A DNA stretch of 14,088 nucleotides from Bifidobacterium breve (GTDB taxonomy: Bacteria > Actinomycetota > Actinomycetes > S36-B12). Positions 1 to 7,685 of this stretch are shown in pieces. The translations under genes were made by a program, and so were the position numbers. The notes under the pieces are model-generated. The model did no database searches and was not told where the DNA came from. It saw only the letters and a program-made list of their open reading frames with translations. The stretch is from contig CAMDKJ010000024.1 of assembly GCA_945900705.1 (NCBI GenBank), positions 1 through 14,088 of the forward strand. Direction: 5' to 3'. The stretch's first letter is position 1, and each line of letters begins with the position of its first letter.

Positions 1-1139
1 TCACCCAAAGTGGACTCGATGCTTTCTATACCCCACCTAACCCAATTCCGGCTAAACCCGGAACTTTGATTCGCAGCGAACCTTTAGCCGTTGACGTTCC
101 TGGTGCCACCGCTTACCGGATGCTCTACTCCACGCAGCGCCCGAACGGAACTCCCGCGGTTTCTGGTGGCATGATGTTCATCCCCGACGGGCCCGCGCCA
201 GCAGGTGGGCGCAAGGTGGTCGCATGGGCGCACGGCACCTTGGGCCAAGGTGATGCTTGCACCCCATCTCGATCTACTAATCCACTGCAGGACACCACCA
301 ACTGGCTTGACCAGATGATGCAGTTTGGCTGGGTGGTTGTCTCAACCGATTATGCGGGCATGGGAACCCCCGGGCCGAATCTGTATCTGGTAGCACAAGC
401 CGAGGTGAGTGACGTCGTGAACTCGGTTCGCGCGATTCGAGAATTCCCCGCAGCGCATGCCGGCAGCGAATACGTGGTTTGGGGCCATTCACAAGGCGGG
501 CACTCATCGCTTTGGGCTGGGCAGCTGGCACCGAAGTTAGCCCCGGAATTAAATTTGATCGGCGTGGCAGCGGCCGCCCCGGCCGCTGAACTCACCCTCA
601 TCATGGGGGCGCAGTGGAACACCGCGGTTGGGTGGGCGATTGGTCCAGAGATAGTCGAATCTTGGCCGGTGGTTTATCCAGATTTACCTCTCGATGGCTA
701 CATCTCCCCCAAAGGCCAGGCCAATGGTGCCCGATTGGCAAATGAGTGCATCATCGCGGCCGCAATAGAAGGTCTTGTACGAATCGATTTCGGCCAAGAG
801 TTCTTTGCGGTGAACCCGGCTAACACTGATTGGGGGGTGAAAGCACGTGAGCAAACTCCGCCACCACTTCCAGCATCAATGCCAGTATTCATCGGGCAGA
901 GCACGGCTGACACCGTTGTTCTTCCATGGCCCAATGCGGTGCTTCAAGAAAAGTGGTGCAAGGCGGGTTCAATGATCGAGATGCTGTGGATCGGCGATGT
1001 TAGCCATCAAGACACCGCTACGACTATCGGGCCCGCGGTCGTGGACTGGATAGCTGACCGATTCGCCGGCCGCCCACCAAAGCGCACCTGTGATGTTGCG
1101 GCCCCGGTCAGCCCACCCGCCGGCACTCCAAGCACTTAG
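1..1139 (+). CDS. Lipase-type alpha/beta hydrolase, 5' end cut off by the window edge
   Basis: The frame is open from base 3 with no stop before the TTG at 66, and the upstream codons read like protein (AFYTPPNPIPAKPGT), so the true start, probably with a secretion signal, lies left of the window. Numbering from the TTG at 66, the nucleophile elbow GHSQGG puts the serine at 142, the acid is probably D282 (STADTVV) and the histidine H314 (DVSHQDT). The oxyanion-hole motif AWAHGT lies near residue 55. This arrangement is that of the secretory-lipase-like family common in actinobacteria, which hydrolyses ester substrates outside the cell. Six cysteines suggest disulphides and export, but that is inference. 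The C-terminus is Pro/Ala/Ser/Thr-rich. The gene converges on the MaoC gene with 4 bp between stops. The substrate cannot be told; another serine esterase is possible. Confidence 0.85.
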   Translation, partial: TQSGLDAFYTPPNPIPAKPGTLIRSEPLAVDVPGATAYRMLYSTQRPNGTPAVSGGMMFIPDGPAPAGGRKVVAWAHGTLGQGDACTPSRSTNPLQDTTNWLDQMMQFGWVVVSTDYAGMGTPGPNLYLVAQAEVSDVVNSVRAIREFPAAHAGSEYVVWGHSQGGHSSLWAGQLAPKLAPELNLIGVAAAAPAAELTLIMGAQWNTAVGWAIGPEIVESWPVVYPDLPLDGYISPKGQANGARLANECIIAAAIEGLVRIDFGQEFFAVNPANTDWGVKAREQTPPPLPASMPVFIGQSTADTVVLPWPNAVLQEKWCKAGSMIEMLWIGDVSHQDTATTIGPAVVDWIADRFAGRPPKRTCDVAAPVSPPAGTPST

Positions 1140-1143
1140 CGCA

Positions 1144-1680
1144 TTATGCGGTAAGTGGGCCGGACTTTGCGGCCGGGAAATAATTCTGGCCGATACCCGA
1201 AGAGCGCTTGGGTACCATTACCGACCGGAACCACGAAACAATTTCATCGCCATCTTGATTCAATCCGCGGGTCTTCATTCGAATGATGCCAAGTTCGGGC
1301 CGCGATGCACTCTCGCGCATCTCTAGGCAGAGAGACTCCGCGTATAAGGTGTCGCCGATATAAACAGGATGCGTCAACTTGATATCGGTCCAGCCGAGAT
1401 TCGCAACGGCATTTTGGCTCATATCAATTACTGACAGGCCAAGAACTAGCGCGACCGTAAAACCTGAGTTAACAATGACCCGCCCGCCAGTAATTGGGTT
1501 GCTCTTAGCGAGGTCGGCGTTGAAATGGTTCTGATTTGTATTGCAAGTCAATAACGTGAACCAGGTTGAGTCAGCTTCAGAAATGGTGCGTCCAAAGGGA
1601 TGTTGGTAGGTGGTACCCACCAGAAAATCTTCGAAGAAGCGCCCGAGTACGGCTGGCTGCACGGAATCAGAAGTTGTCAT
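1144..1680 (-). CDS. MaoC-type hot-dog acyl-CoA hydratase/dehydratase
   Basis: A 178-residue protein of single hot-dog length. The segment FTLLTCNTNQNHFN (41-54) aligns with the hydratase-2 motif. The catalytic histidine is kept (H52), while the usual aspartate position is asparagine (N47). From memory, Asn here is usual in an actinobacterial MaoC subgroup resembling mesaconyl/2-methylfumaryl-CoA hydratases, so it need not mean loss of activity. The following HPVYIGDTLYAES strand and GLNQDGDEIVSW near the C-terminus also fit that subgroup. It would hydrate an enoyl-CoA or dehydrate a hydroxyacyl-CoA in the cytosol; the substrate is unknown. The ATG at 1680 has no clear Shine-Dalgarno sequence. 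Neighbours (lipase, DUF3040) give no pathway. Confidence 0.85.
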   Translation of the reverse strand: MTTSDSVQPAVLGRFFEDFLVGTTYQHPFGRTISEADSTWFTLLTCNTNQNHFNADLAKSNPITGGRVIVNSGFTVALVLGLSVIDMSQNAVANLGWTDIKLTHPVYIGDTLYAESLCLEMRESASRPELGIIRMKTRGLNQDGDEIVSWFRSVMVPKRSSGIGQNYFPAAKSGPLTA

Positions 1681-1710
1681 GACGATAAGTATGGACTACT
1701 GACAGAACGA

Positions 1711-2097
1711 CTATTGACCGGGAGTGCCATCACCGCGGTTGCGCCAGCGGTCTTCCATTCTGTCCATGAATCCATTTGAGGATTTCGCTTTACGCGGAGC
1801 TACTGGCGTATCAGTTTCTATCGAAACAGTAGCCGGGGCTTTGAATGCCGAATAAGCGATGAACGCGCTGACCAGCATCAATGCAAATCCGATGATGCCT
1901 AGTGCAATCATCATGGTTGCGACTCCCGCCAAAACCATGCCCATGCCCACTAGAACTCCGAGAACTCCCAAGGCGGCGCGCCCACGCGAAGTCCGGCTAT
2001 TGGCAGACCGCAAACTGGTTGCAAATTTCGGGTCCTCGGCGTAGAGGGCTTTCTCCATTTGCTCCAGGAGGTGCTGCTCATGCTCAGAAAGTGGCAC
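1711..2097 (-). CDS. DUF3040 two-helix membrane protein
   Basis: I place the start at the GTG at 2095-2097 (128 residues, VPLSEHEQ) because AAAGGAG sits 5 nt upstream; the longer reading from a TTG at 2124 would put this site inside the gene. The N-terminal LSEHEQHLLEQMEKAL...EDPKFA signature is typical of DUF3040, a small actinobacterial family of unknown function. Two hydrophobic segments (about 41-61 and 62-83) form a helical hairpin. The C-terminal tail carries a basic/acidic stretch, PRKAKSSNGFMDRMEDRWRNRG. It follows dinB on the same strand after an 84-bp gap. From memory, DUF3040 genes in other actinobacteria often lie near dinB and mraZ, so the pairing is a conserved neighbourhood rather than proof of a repair role. 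Confidence 0.85.
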   Translation of the reverse strand: MPLSEHEQHLLEQMEKALYAEDPKFATSLRSANSRTSRGRAALGVLGVLVGMGMVLAGVATMMIALGIIGFALMLVSAFIAYSAFKAPATVSIETDTPVAPRKAKSSNGFMDRMEDRWRNRGDGTPGQ

Positions 2098-2102
2098 GGC
2101 TA

Positions 2103-2109
2103 CTCCTTT
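2103..2109 (-). promoter_or_regulatory. Shine-Dalgarno site fixing the DUF3040 start
   Basis: On the minus strand AAAGGAG ends 5 nt before the GTG at 2097. This spacing picks the GTG over the upstream TTG at 2124. Confidence 0.7.
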
Positions 2110-2181
2110 CACTATCGGGGACAAAATTACCTGCTAAGGCACAGAATAGGCGGCATTGCCCAGAAGCGAAACCCAACCACC

Positions 2182-3438
2182 TCATTGGGCTGGATTTTCG
2201 ACAGGGTCGGCCCGATCAACCAAGCGGCCCGGGAGTACCGCATCGGCCCCAAATCTGGCCCGAAGCGCATCTACCGCCACCTCCGCCTCACGCCGGCCGT
2301 GGTCCGGTGCCCCCAAAACCAACTGCTGGGCAGCCCCATCGGCGGCCCGCAGCCCTTCCGCCCGCACCCCCACCAGGCGAACCCGGACCCGCTCCAGCCC
2401 CAGGCTGTCGTACAGGGCCCGGGCGGTTTCATAGACCTCCTGGGTGACATCGGTCGGGCTGGTCAGGGTGCGCGAACGTGACACGGTGGTGAAATCAGCA
2501 AAGCGGACTTTGATCGCGATGGTGCGGCTGACGTATCCGGCAGCGCGTACCCGGGTACCCACTTCATTGGCGAGGTGTAAGAGTTTGGCGTAAATAAGCT
2601 CTGGGTCATCAATATCTTCGCTGAAAGTTTCCTCGGAGCTAATGCTTTTCTCGGGTTCGTGAGGTGTGACTGCGCGCGGGTCAATCCCCCACGCCAAAGT
2701 ATGTAGGTGGTGACCGGTGGCTTGACCCAATGCGCGCTGCAAAGTGGTGATCGGAGTATTAGCAATATCACCTACCGTATAAAGCCCCAGCCGCGTTAAC
2801 TGCTCCTCGGTGCGCTCACCGACACCCCACAAGACCGCCACCGGCAATGGATGTAAGAAGGCAAGTACTTGATCCGCTGGCACTACTAATACCCCATCAG
2901 GCTTAGCCCGCGCCGACGCGATTTTCGCAACAAACTTGGTGGTGGCGATCCCAACAGAACAAGTGATGCCCTGCTCGTCGACCACCCGCGAGCGAATTAG
3001 TTCAGTGATTGTAATTGGTGACCCCAGCCGCCTGATCGTGCCAGAAATATCAAGGAATGCTTCATCCAAACTCAACGGTTCGACAAGGGGTGTTATTGAG
3101 TTGAATAAGGCCATCACATTTCTACTGACTTCTGAGTACTGCCGGTGATCAGGGGCAATAACTACTGCTTGCGGAGCAAGGCGCCGAGCCCGCGACATGG
3201 GCATAGCCGAGTGCACCCCTAAAGCGCGAGCTTCGTAGGTAGCCGATAGCACTACCCCTCTGCTGCCGCCGCCAACGATGACCGGCTTGCCATGGAGTTC
3301 AGGTCTACTGCGTAACTCAACTAACGCAAAGAAAGCATCCATGTCGATATGCAAGATGGTGCATCCGGTGTCGTCGCCATAATTTTGCGGACCCCGCTGC
3401 CCAGGTCCGCTGGATCTGCGTATCTGACCACGGCTCAT
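2182..3438 (-). CDS. dinB: DNA polymerase IV (Y-family translesion polymerase)
   Basis: Error-prone polymerase that copies past damaged bases. The catalytic carboxylates are all present (418-residue numbering): D32 and D34 in HIDMDAFF, D125 and E126 in PLSLDEAF. The steric-gate-region FF, the helix-hairpin-helix thumb (LWGVGERTEEQLTRLGL) and a little-finger domain follow in order. QLVLGA at 372-377 resembles the E. coli Pol IV clamp-binding motif but is followed by 41 more residues. About 28 extra residues precede the core. The start is the ATG at 3436-3438, overlapping the dnaE2 stop as ATGA; an in-frame ATG at 3445-3447 is the alternative. The overlap implies translational coupling with dnaE2. 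Bases about 2220-2460 are far richer in GC than the rest of the gene. Full catalytic residues make this DinB rather than the inactive ImuB, though the DnaE2 partnership is ImuB-like. Confidence 0.93.
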   Translation of the reverse strand: MSRGQIRRSSGPGQRGPQNYGDDTGCTILHIDMDAFFALVELRSRPELHGKPVIVGGGSRGVVLSATYEARALGVHSAMPMSRARRLAPQAVVIAPDHRQYSEVSRNVMALFNSITPLVEPLSLDEAFLDISGTIRRLGSPITITELIRSRVVDEQGITCSVGIATTKFVAKIASARAKPDGVLVVPADQVLAFLHPLPVAVLWGVGERTEEQLTRLGLYTVGDIANTPITTLQRALGQATGHHLHTLAWGIDPRAVTPHEPEKSISSEETFSEDIDDPELIYAKLLHLANEVGTRVRAAGYVSRTIAIKVRFADFTTVSRSRTLTSPTDVTQEVYETARALYDSLGLERVRVRLVGVRAEGLRAADGAAQQLVLGAPDHGRREAEVAVDALRARFGADAVLPGRLVDRADPVENPAQ

Positions 3439-6400
3439 ACTGACCATCTTCCACCAACGTGGGGGCCGGCCGGGCGCACATCGGCATAAGGAGACTGCCG
3501 TACTCCGCTTGGGTGCACAAGGACTCGGCGGCGGACAGGCTCTTGAGCTACCTGCCGATCGGCTGCTAAAAGTTCTAAGACTGCGCGGGCTCCCCCCGCC
3601 AGCCAGTTATCTCGGATTAAGCCTAGGCTCCAACATCCGGTAGCCCGAATTGAAACACCCCGTGGCCCGGTGCGCCGAACGTGCCCGCGAACTAAAACCA
3701 GCCAAGAGCTAAAAACAGTGCTCGCATATAAATCTTGCGCATCCTCGAAAAAGGTCGCATCTACCGGCCCGGTGCTGTCGTCAAGGGTAAGGAAGATCAC
3801 CCGGCGACCGGATCGCACCGGTGGTGTCTGAGTGGCAACTTTGACCCCGGCAACTAATACTTCCTGCTCTGATCTGCACGACAAAATATTGTTGGATCGA
3901 ACGATACCAAGGGATTTGAGCATCGGGGCATGGAAGTCAAGAACGTGGCACCGAACATCCATGCTGAGCACATCAAGTTCGGCCCGAACTAACTCGGTAG
4001 TTGTCATCTCCGGTAAGCCGGATGGCTCAGCCAATATTGGATCATCACCTAAATCAAAGGAGAGCTGCTCAGTGCAGTCTTTACGCGATTGCTCATTTCG
4101 GGCAAGGTCGGCGATATGCAGTAAGAGATCGCGCCGAGTCAACTGACTTCGACGCTTGGACCCGCCCGCGGGTGCAAATCCGTACATAGTGTCAAAAGCT
4201 CCTGAAACGACAATGCGTTCAAGTGTTGGACGTGACATCCCGGAGCGATGCCAGGCGTCGGCAAGGGATGAATAAGGCTGACCAGCAATAACGCTCACGC
4301 ATTCGCTCGTAGAAATCCCTTTGACGTCGGCGAACGACACCCTAATAGCGTCTGCCTCAACGCGGTAGGTATCTGACGATGAATTGATATCAAGACCGAG
4401 CACCCCAACGCCGTGGTTACGCGCATCATCAAGGATCAATCGTTTCGGATACATCCCTGGATCATGTGTCAGGACACCCGCATAGAAAGCAGCTGGGTGA
4501 TGTGTCTTAAGCCATGCCGATTGGTAAGTAGGCAGTGCAAATGCTGCTGCATGGGCTTTACAAAAGCCAAAAGACGCAAATGCCCGAAGTATCTCCCATA
4601 CTTCTTCAACAACAGTTAATTGATAACCGCGATTCAAAGCCGCTGGATAAAACCATGCACGCGTATCATCTAGCCCTTCGGCTGAGTTCATGCTGCGCCG
4701 GGTTTCATCTGCTTCAGCAAGTGAGCAACCAGTCATCACCGACAGCACGCGGAGAACTTGCTCATGGAAGACAACTACCCCGTAGGTCTCGGCTAATGCC
4801 GGGCGCAAGTCATGGTGGATATAACGCGCCTGGCACCACCCTTGCCGGGCCCGCAAGAACGGGGTAATCATGTCGGATTTAACCGGTCCAGGTCGAAATA
4901 GTGAAATATCAATAATGAGATCGTCGAATGTCTCCGGAGCGAATTTGCCGATTAGTTCGCGTTGCCCCGGTGATTCAATTTGGAAACATCCAAGAGTGCG
5001 CGTTGACCTAATAAGGTCGAAAGTCGGTAAATCATCGAGTGGTTCGGCATCAAGAGCTATACGGGTGCCGGTCGTGCGCTCGACTTCGTCGATGGCATGC
5101 GCAATTGACGACTGCATGCGCACCCCTAGTACATCAAGTTTAAGTAAGCCCATCTCCTCGACATCGTCTTTATCGAATTGACTCATTGGATATCCCGCAG
5201 CACTTGGCTCAACCGGGGTGCGATTAAGAAGTGAAATATCTGAAAGCAATACCCCGCACGGATGCATCGCCACATTGCGTGGCAGCCCGTCAAGGGCCTC
5301 GACTAAGCCCAGGAAATCATCCAACTCACCACTTTTCGCTAATCGCCCGAACCCCGATGAACGTAACTCGGGTAAATCACGTAAAGCCGAGCGAGCATCA
5401 CGGGCTCTAATGTGCGGGAAGGATTTCGCAAATGCATCAATCTCTTGTGGCGGTAGCCCAAGGGCCGCACCAACATCACGGACCGCATGTCGAACCCGAT
5501 ATGTCTCCATCATCGAGACGCAAGCAACTCGCTCGCTGCCAAAACGCTCATAGATCCAGTCATAAACCTCAAGTCGCCTAGCTGATTCGACGTCGATATC
5601 AATATCGGGGAGTACCCGGCGGAGTGGGGATAAGAAGCGCTCCATCAACAACCCGTATCGAATCGGATCAACACCCGAAATACCAAGTAGGTGATTAACC
5701 AGGCAACCGGCACCTGAACCACGCGCCGCTACCCGCACACCACGCCCCTTGATCATGGAGACAACTTCAGCAACCGTCAAAAAGTAGCCGGCAAAACCTA
5801 AGTGCCCAATGACTCGAAGCTCATCAGCGAGCCGATCGCGCGCGAGTTGCTGCTCAGCACCCGCCACATAGCGCTCCGGGATTTGCTGTTCGCACTGCCA
5901 CTGCAGTTGGGCCTGTGCGGTCACCTGCTCGACAGCAGAACCAACCAGTACTTCACGCTCTGGCACATAAACCTCACCAAGGCCTAGGTCGCGGACTCCA
6001 TCAATTACACATGACTCAGCAAGGGACCGGGTATTGCGAAGGAGTTCACTGCAACCGCAACCGGCAGCGGTGGCGATATCTTCAGCAATAACATTCATCG
6101 CTGCGGTGCTCTTGAAAGCGGCCGAACCATTACCAAGTTCGATCTGCCGCGAGGTCAAGGGCACCAGCTGGCGAGCGGCGTCAAGTACATCGGCGACGCG
6201 GGCATCTTCACTACGCAAGTAGCGCACCGCGTTGGTAAGAACCGGGACGATCTGCTCCTGCACCGCCCAACCCAGCATCCGAGCAGCCGTGGTTTTCGAA
6301 TACGGGTGGCGGCCAGTGCGGTAGTGATTAGCGATGGCAATATGCAAATTCGAACCGAATATTTCGCGCCAAGGTCGAACTATTTCCTGAGCACCGGTAT

Positions 6401-6902
6401 GGCCATGACTAGTGAAATGCCGGCCGAGTTGCGAATCAGGGCCAAGCAGCGCAACGACACCCTCCGAGTTGGCTTGAATTGCCGACCACGACAACCATGG
6501 GTTACCTCGCTTAAAATGGGCTGCAGAAATCAACCGACAAAGTGATGCCCATCCTCGAGCACCGCGGGCAAGGAACACCACCCGCGGGCGCTGCTCATCA
6601 ACCCAGCCCCCACCATGTGCCGGGGTACGCCGCTTACTTACTCGACTTTTGCCAGTAGCTGCCTCAACCGCTAGGTCAACCGCCAGATCAACCCCAAGAA
6701 CCGGACTAATGCCAACTCGCTGACAAGCCTGCACCCACCGCACCGCTCCATAAACCCCATTGCGATCAGTTAAGCCGACGATGTCATGGCCAAACTCAGC
6801 CGCGTATTGGGCCAAAGCCGCTGGAGTTGCCGTGCCGTATTGCAGCGAAAAGCTCGAAGCCACCTGCAGGTGTGCAAAAGCCGCTGCGCCATAACGTGCC
6901 AT
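3435..6902 (-). CDS. dnaE2: DnaE2-type error-prone DNA polymerase III alpha subunit
   Basis: A 1155-residue C-family polymerase. Order of domains: PHP (about 9-260), polymerase palm with PDIDID (catalytic D433 and D435) and LLKLDVLG (D590), fingers, helix-hairpin-helix (about 877-905), QLSFDL at 946-951 as a possible beta-clamp motif, an OB fold (about 1010-1090) and a C-terminal tail with VHPSGVRQSPYADVRP. The PHP metal ligands are degraded: the usual HxH reads QVA (Q13, A15) and TDHDG reads TDRNG, so PHP exonuclease activity is unlikely. Length, lack of a proofreading domain and coupling to a Y-family gene favour DnaE2 (lesion bypass/induced mutagenesis) over replicative DnaE1. The ATG at 6902 has a GAGGG about 12 nt upstream. 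The gene ends in a 4-bp overlap with dinB and lies 143 bp after the LexA-linked HEPN gene. Confidence 0.9.
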   Translation of the reverse strand: MARYGAAAFAHLQVASSFSLQYGTATPAALAQYAAEFGHDIVGLTDRNGVYGAVRWVQACQRVGISPVLGVDLAVDLAVEAATGKSRVSKRRTPAHGGGWVDEQRPRVVFLARGARGWASLCRLISAAHFKRGNPWLSWSAIQANSEGVVALLGPDSQLGRHFTSHGHTGAQEIVRPWREIFGSNLHIAIANHYRTGRHPYSKTTAARMLGWAVQEQIVPVLTNAVRYLRSEDARVADVLDAARQLVPLTSRQIELGNGSAAFKSTAAMNVIAEDIATAAGCGCSELLRNTRSLAESCVIDGVRDLGLGEVYVPEREVLVGSAVEQVTAQAQLQWQCEQQIPERYVAGAEQQLARDRLADELRVIGHLGFAGYFLTVAEVVSMIKGRGVRVAARGSGAGCLVNHLLGISGVDPIRYGLLMERFLSPLRRVLPDIDIDVESARRLEVYDWIYERFGSERVACVSMMETYRVRHAVRDVGAALGLPPQEIDAFAKSFPHIRARDARSALRDLPELRSSGFGRLAKSGELDDFLGLVEALDGLPRNVAMHPCGVLLSDISLLNRTPVEPSAAGYPMSQFDKDDVEEMGLLKLDVLGVRMQSSIAHAIDEVERTTGTRIALDAEPLDDLPTFDLIRSTRTLGCFQIESPGQRELIGKFAPETFDDLIIDISLFRPGPVKSDMITPFLRARQGWCQARYIHHDLRPALAETYGVVVFHEQVLRVLSVMTGCSLAEADETRRSMNSAEGLDDTRAWFYPAALNRGYQLTVVEEVWEILRAFASFGFCKAHAAAFALPTYQSAWLKTHHPAAFYAGVLTHDPGMYPKRLILDDARNHGVGVLGLDINSSSDTYRVEADAIRVSFADVKGISTSECVSVIAGQPYSSLADAWHRSGMSRPTLERIVVSGAFDTMYGFAPAGGSKRRSQLTRRDLLLHIADLARNEQSRKDCTEQLSFDLGDDPILAEPSGLPEMTTTELVRAELDVLSMDVRCHVLDFHAPMLKSLGIVRSNNILSCRSEQEVLVAGVKVATQTPPVRSGRRVIFLTLDDSTGPVDATFFEDAQDLYASTVFSSWLVLVRGHVRRTGPRGVSIRATGCWSLGLIRDNWLAGGARAVLELLAADRQVAQEPVRRRVLVHPSGVRQSPYADVRPAGPHVGGRWSV

Positions 6903-6959
6903 CAGTAATCGAACCCTCGTGTAGATAGTTTTTTATCAGCAGTTGACTTGCCGAAGATT

Positions 6960-7007
6960 CAGCGGTCGAAGCCCAGCAGGAGACAGGGAACTGGGCTTCG
7001 ACCGCTG
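6960..7007. other. Perfect 17-bp stem hairpin between the HEPN and dnaE2 genes
   Basis: Bases 6960-6976 (C then AGCGGTCGAAGCCCAG) pair without mismatch with 6991-7007, with a 14-nt loop. It lies in the 143-bp gap after the HEPN stop and before dnaE2, so leftward transcripts would carry it. No U-run follows directly on either strand (the nearest T/A-rich stretch is at 6925-6940), so a simple intrinsic terminator is uncertain. An attenuator, an RNA-processing site or a protein-binding palindrome are alternatives. Confidence 0.75.
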
Positions 7008-7045
7008 CTGGACCAACTGTTGGGGGAACAGTCGGTACACCTTGG

Positions 7046-7489
7046 TTAGTTCGTACTCAAGATTTCAGCCAGCAACATCGGTTGGTGGGGCAACCCCAAG
7101 GACCCGACTATCCGGGCTAGAAAAGTGTCAGCATCACGAAGGAGGTCGTCGGCCTCGCGCTCAGAAACACAAGCAATCCCGGCTTCGGCCGCGGCGCGTT
7201 TGCGCGCACCGGCGGCGAAGAACATCGACCATTCGGTGAACTCGGCGGCAACCTCAGGAAGCACCACCCAGACACTGCGTACCTGGCGGTGGCGACCAGA
7301 TGGGCGGCTGCGAGTTGCCACGACCGCCGCTGCTGCTCGGAGGGCAGCAAGGTGTGCGGCGGCGTAGCGCGCACTGGGGGCCTGCGCCAGCATCGCCTCG
7401 GTCAAGCTGCGGCGCGCTGACATCACTAAATCAAGGGCGGCACCGGGAACCGAGGTATTCGGCAGCCGATGCTCCATCAGGACTGTCAT
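7046..7489 (-). CDS. SAV_6107-type HEPN domain protein
   Basis: A 147-residue all-helical protein resembling the actinobacterial SAV_6107 HEPN family. It has Ala-rich amphipathic helices (LVMSARRSLTEAML, ARYAAAHLAALRAAAAV), a WVVLPEVAAEFTEWSMFFAAGA core and a KRAAAEAG helix. There is no clear C-terminal HEPN RNase motif; RYAAAH is R-x4-H but sits in the first half, so nuclease activity should not be assumed. The ATG at 7487-7489 has GAGGAG 6 nt upstream, and a LexA box ends 19 nt before it, so expression is probably DNA-damage-inducible. It is first in a leftward series with dnaE2 and dinB, which suggests a helper role in translesion synthesis. The molecular function is unknown. Confidence 0.75.
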   Translation of the reverse strand: MTVLMEHRLPNTSVPGAALDLVMSARRSLTEAMLAQAPSARYAAAHLAALRAAAAVVATRSRPSGRHRQVRSVWVVLPEVAAEFTEWSMFFAAGARKRAAAEAGIACVSEREADDLLRDADTFLARIVGSLGLPHQPMLLAEILSTN

Positions 7490-7504
7490 AACTATCTCCT
7501 CACT

Positions 7505-7528
7505 TTATTCGAACACCTGTTCGAATAA
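7505..7528. promoter_or_regulatory. LexA (SOS) operator
   Basis: The core TCGAAC-ACCT-GTTCGA (7509-7524) is a perfect match to the actinobacterial/Bacillus-type SOS box; on the minus strand it reads CGAAC-AGGT-GTTCG, fitting CGAACRNRYGTTYG. Symmetry extends to 10-bp perfect arms, TTATTCGAAC and GTTCGAATAA. It lies directly upstream of the HEPN gene, so that gene and perhaps dnaE2 and dinB are the expected targets. The rightward methyltransferase start is about 240 bp away and less likely to be controlled by it. Confidence 0.9.
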
Positions 7529-7535
7529 GGTGCAA
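7507..7535 (-). promoter_or_regulatory. Possible sigma-70-type promoter overlapped by the LexA box
   Basis: On the minus strand TTGCAC (7530-7535) and TCGAAT (7507-7512) lie 17 bp apart. Matches to TTGACA and TATAAT are 3/6 and 4/6. The -10 falls within the operator, as expected for repression by LexA. The hexamers are weak, so this is tentative. Confidence 0.35.
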
Positions 7536-7596
7536 CTTAAACCAGCCCCCTGACACTCGTCAACCCGGCCGCCCTTTGGCCCATGAAACAGGGGAA

Positions 7597-7656
7597 TTTC
7601 CCAGGGTTTCCCAGGGTTTCCCAGGGTTTCCCAGGGTTTCCCGGGGTTTCCCAGGG
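7597..7656. repeat. Six tandem copies of a 10-bp unit, TTTCCCAGGG
   Basis: Units start at 7597, 7607, 7617, 7627, 7637 and 7647. Five are identical and the fifth has G for A (TTTCCCGGGG). Each contains the self-complementary CCC-x-GGG and each junction the palindrome GGGTTTCCC, repeated about once per helical turn. The array lies in the 273-bp gap between the divergent HEPN and methyltransferase genes. Minus-strand frames through it give a low-complexity NPGKPWETLG-like peptide that I do not take as a gene. Confidence 0.95.
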
Positions 7657-7685
7657 GTTTCGCGGGCCTTGGCCGAGCAGCCGAA

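Noticed and set aside
47..52. Inhibitory or frameshift reading of the truncated lipase N-terminus
   Set aside because: The frame is simply open to the window edge; truncation by the window explains it.
1533..1548. MaoC enzyme inactive because the catalytic Asp is Asn
   Set aside because: Asn appears usual in this MaoC subgroup as I recall it, with the His kept, so inactivity is not supported.
1902..2481. Plus-strand open frames opposite DUF3040 and dinB
   Set aside because: Pro/Arg-rich shadow frames favoured by the high-GC segment; the minus strand carries recognisable domains.
6903..6926. Second LexA box before dnaE2
   Set aside because: TCGAAC is present near 6909, but the opposite half reads GTGTAG instead of GTTCGA, so it is only a half site.
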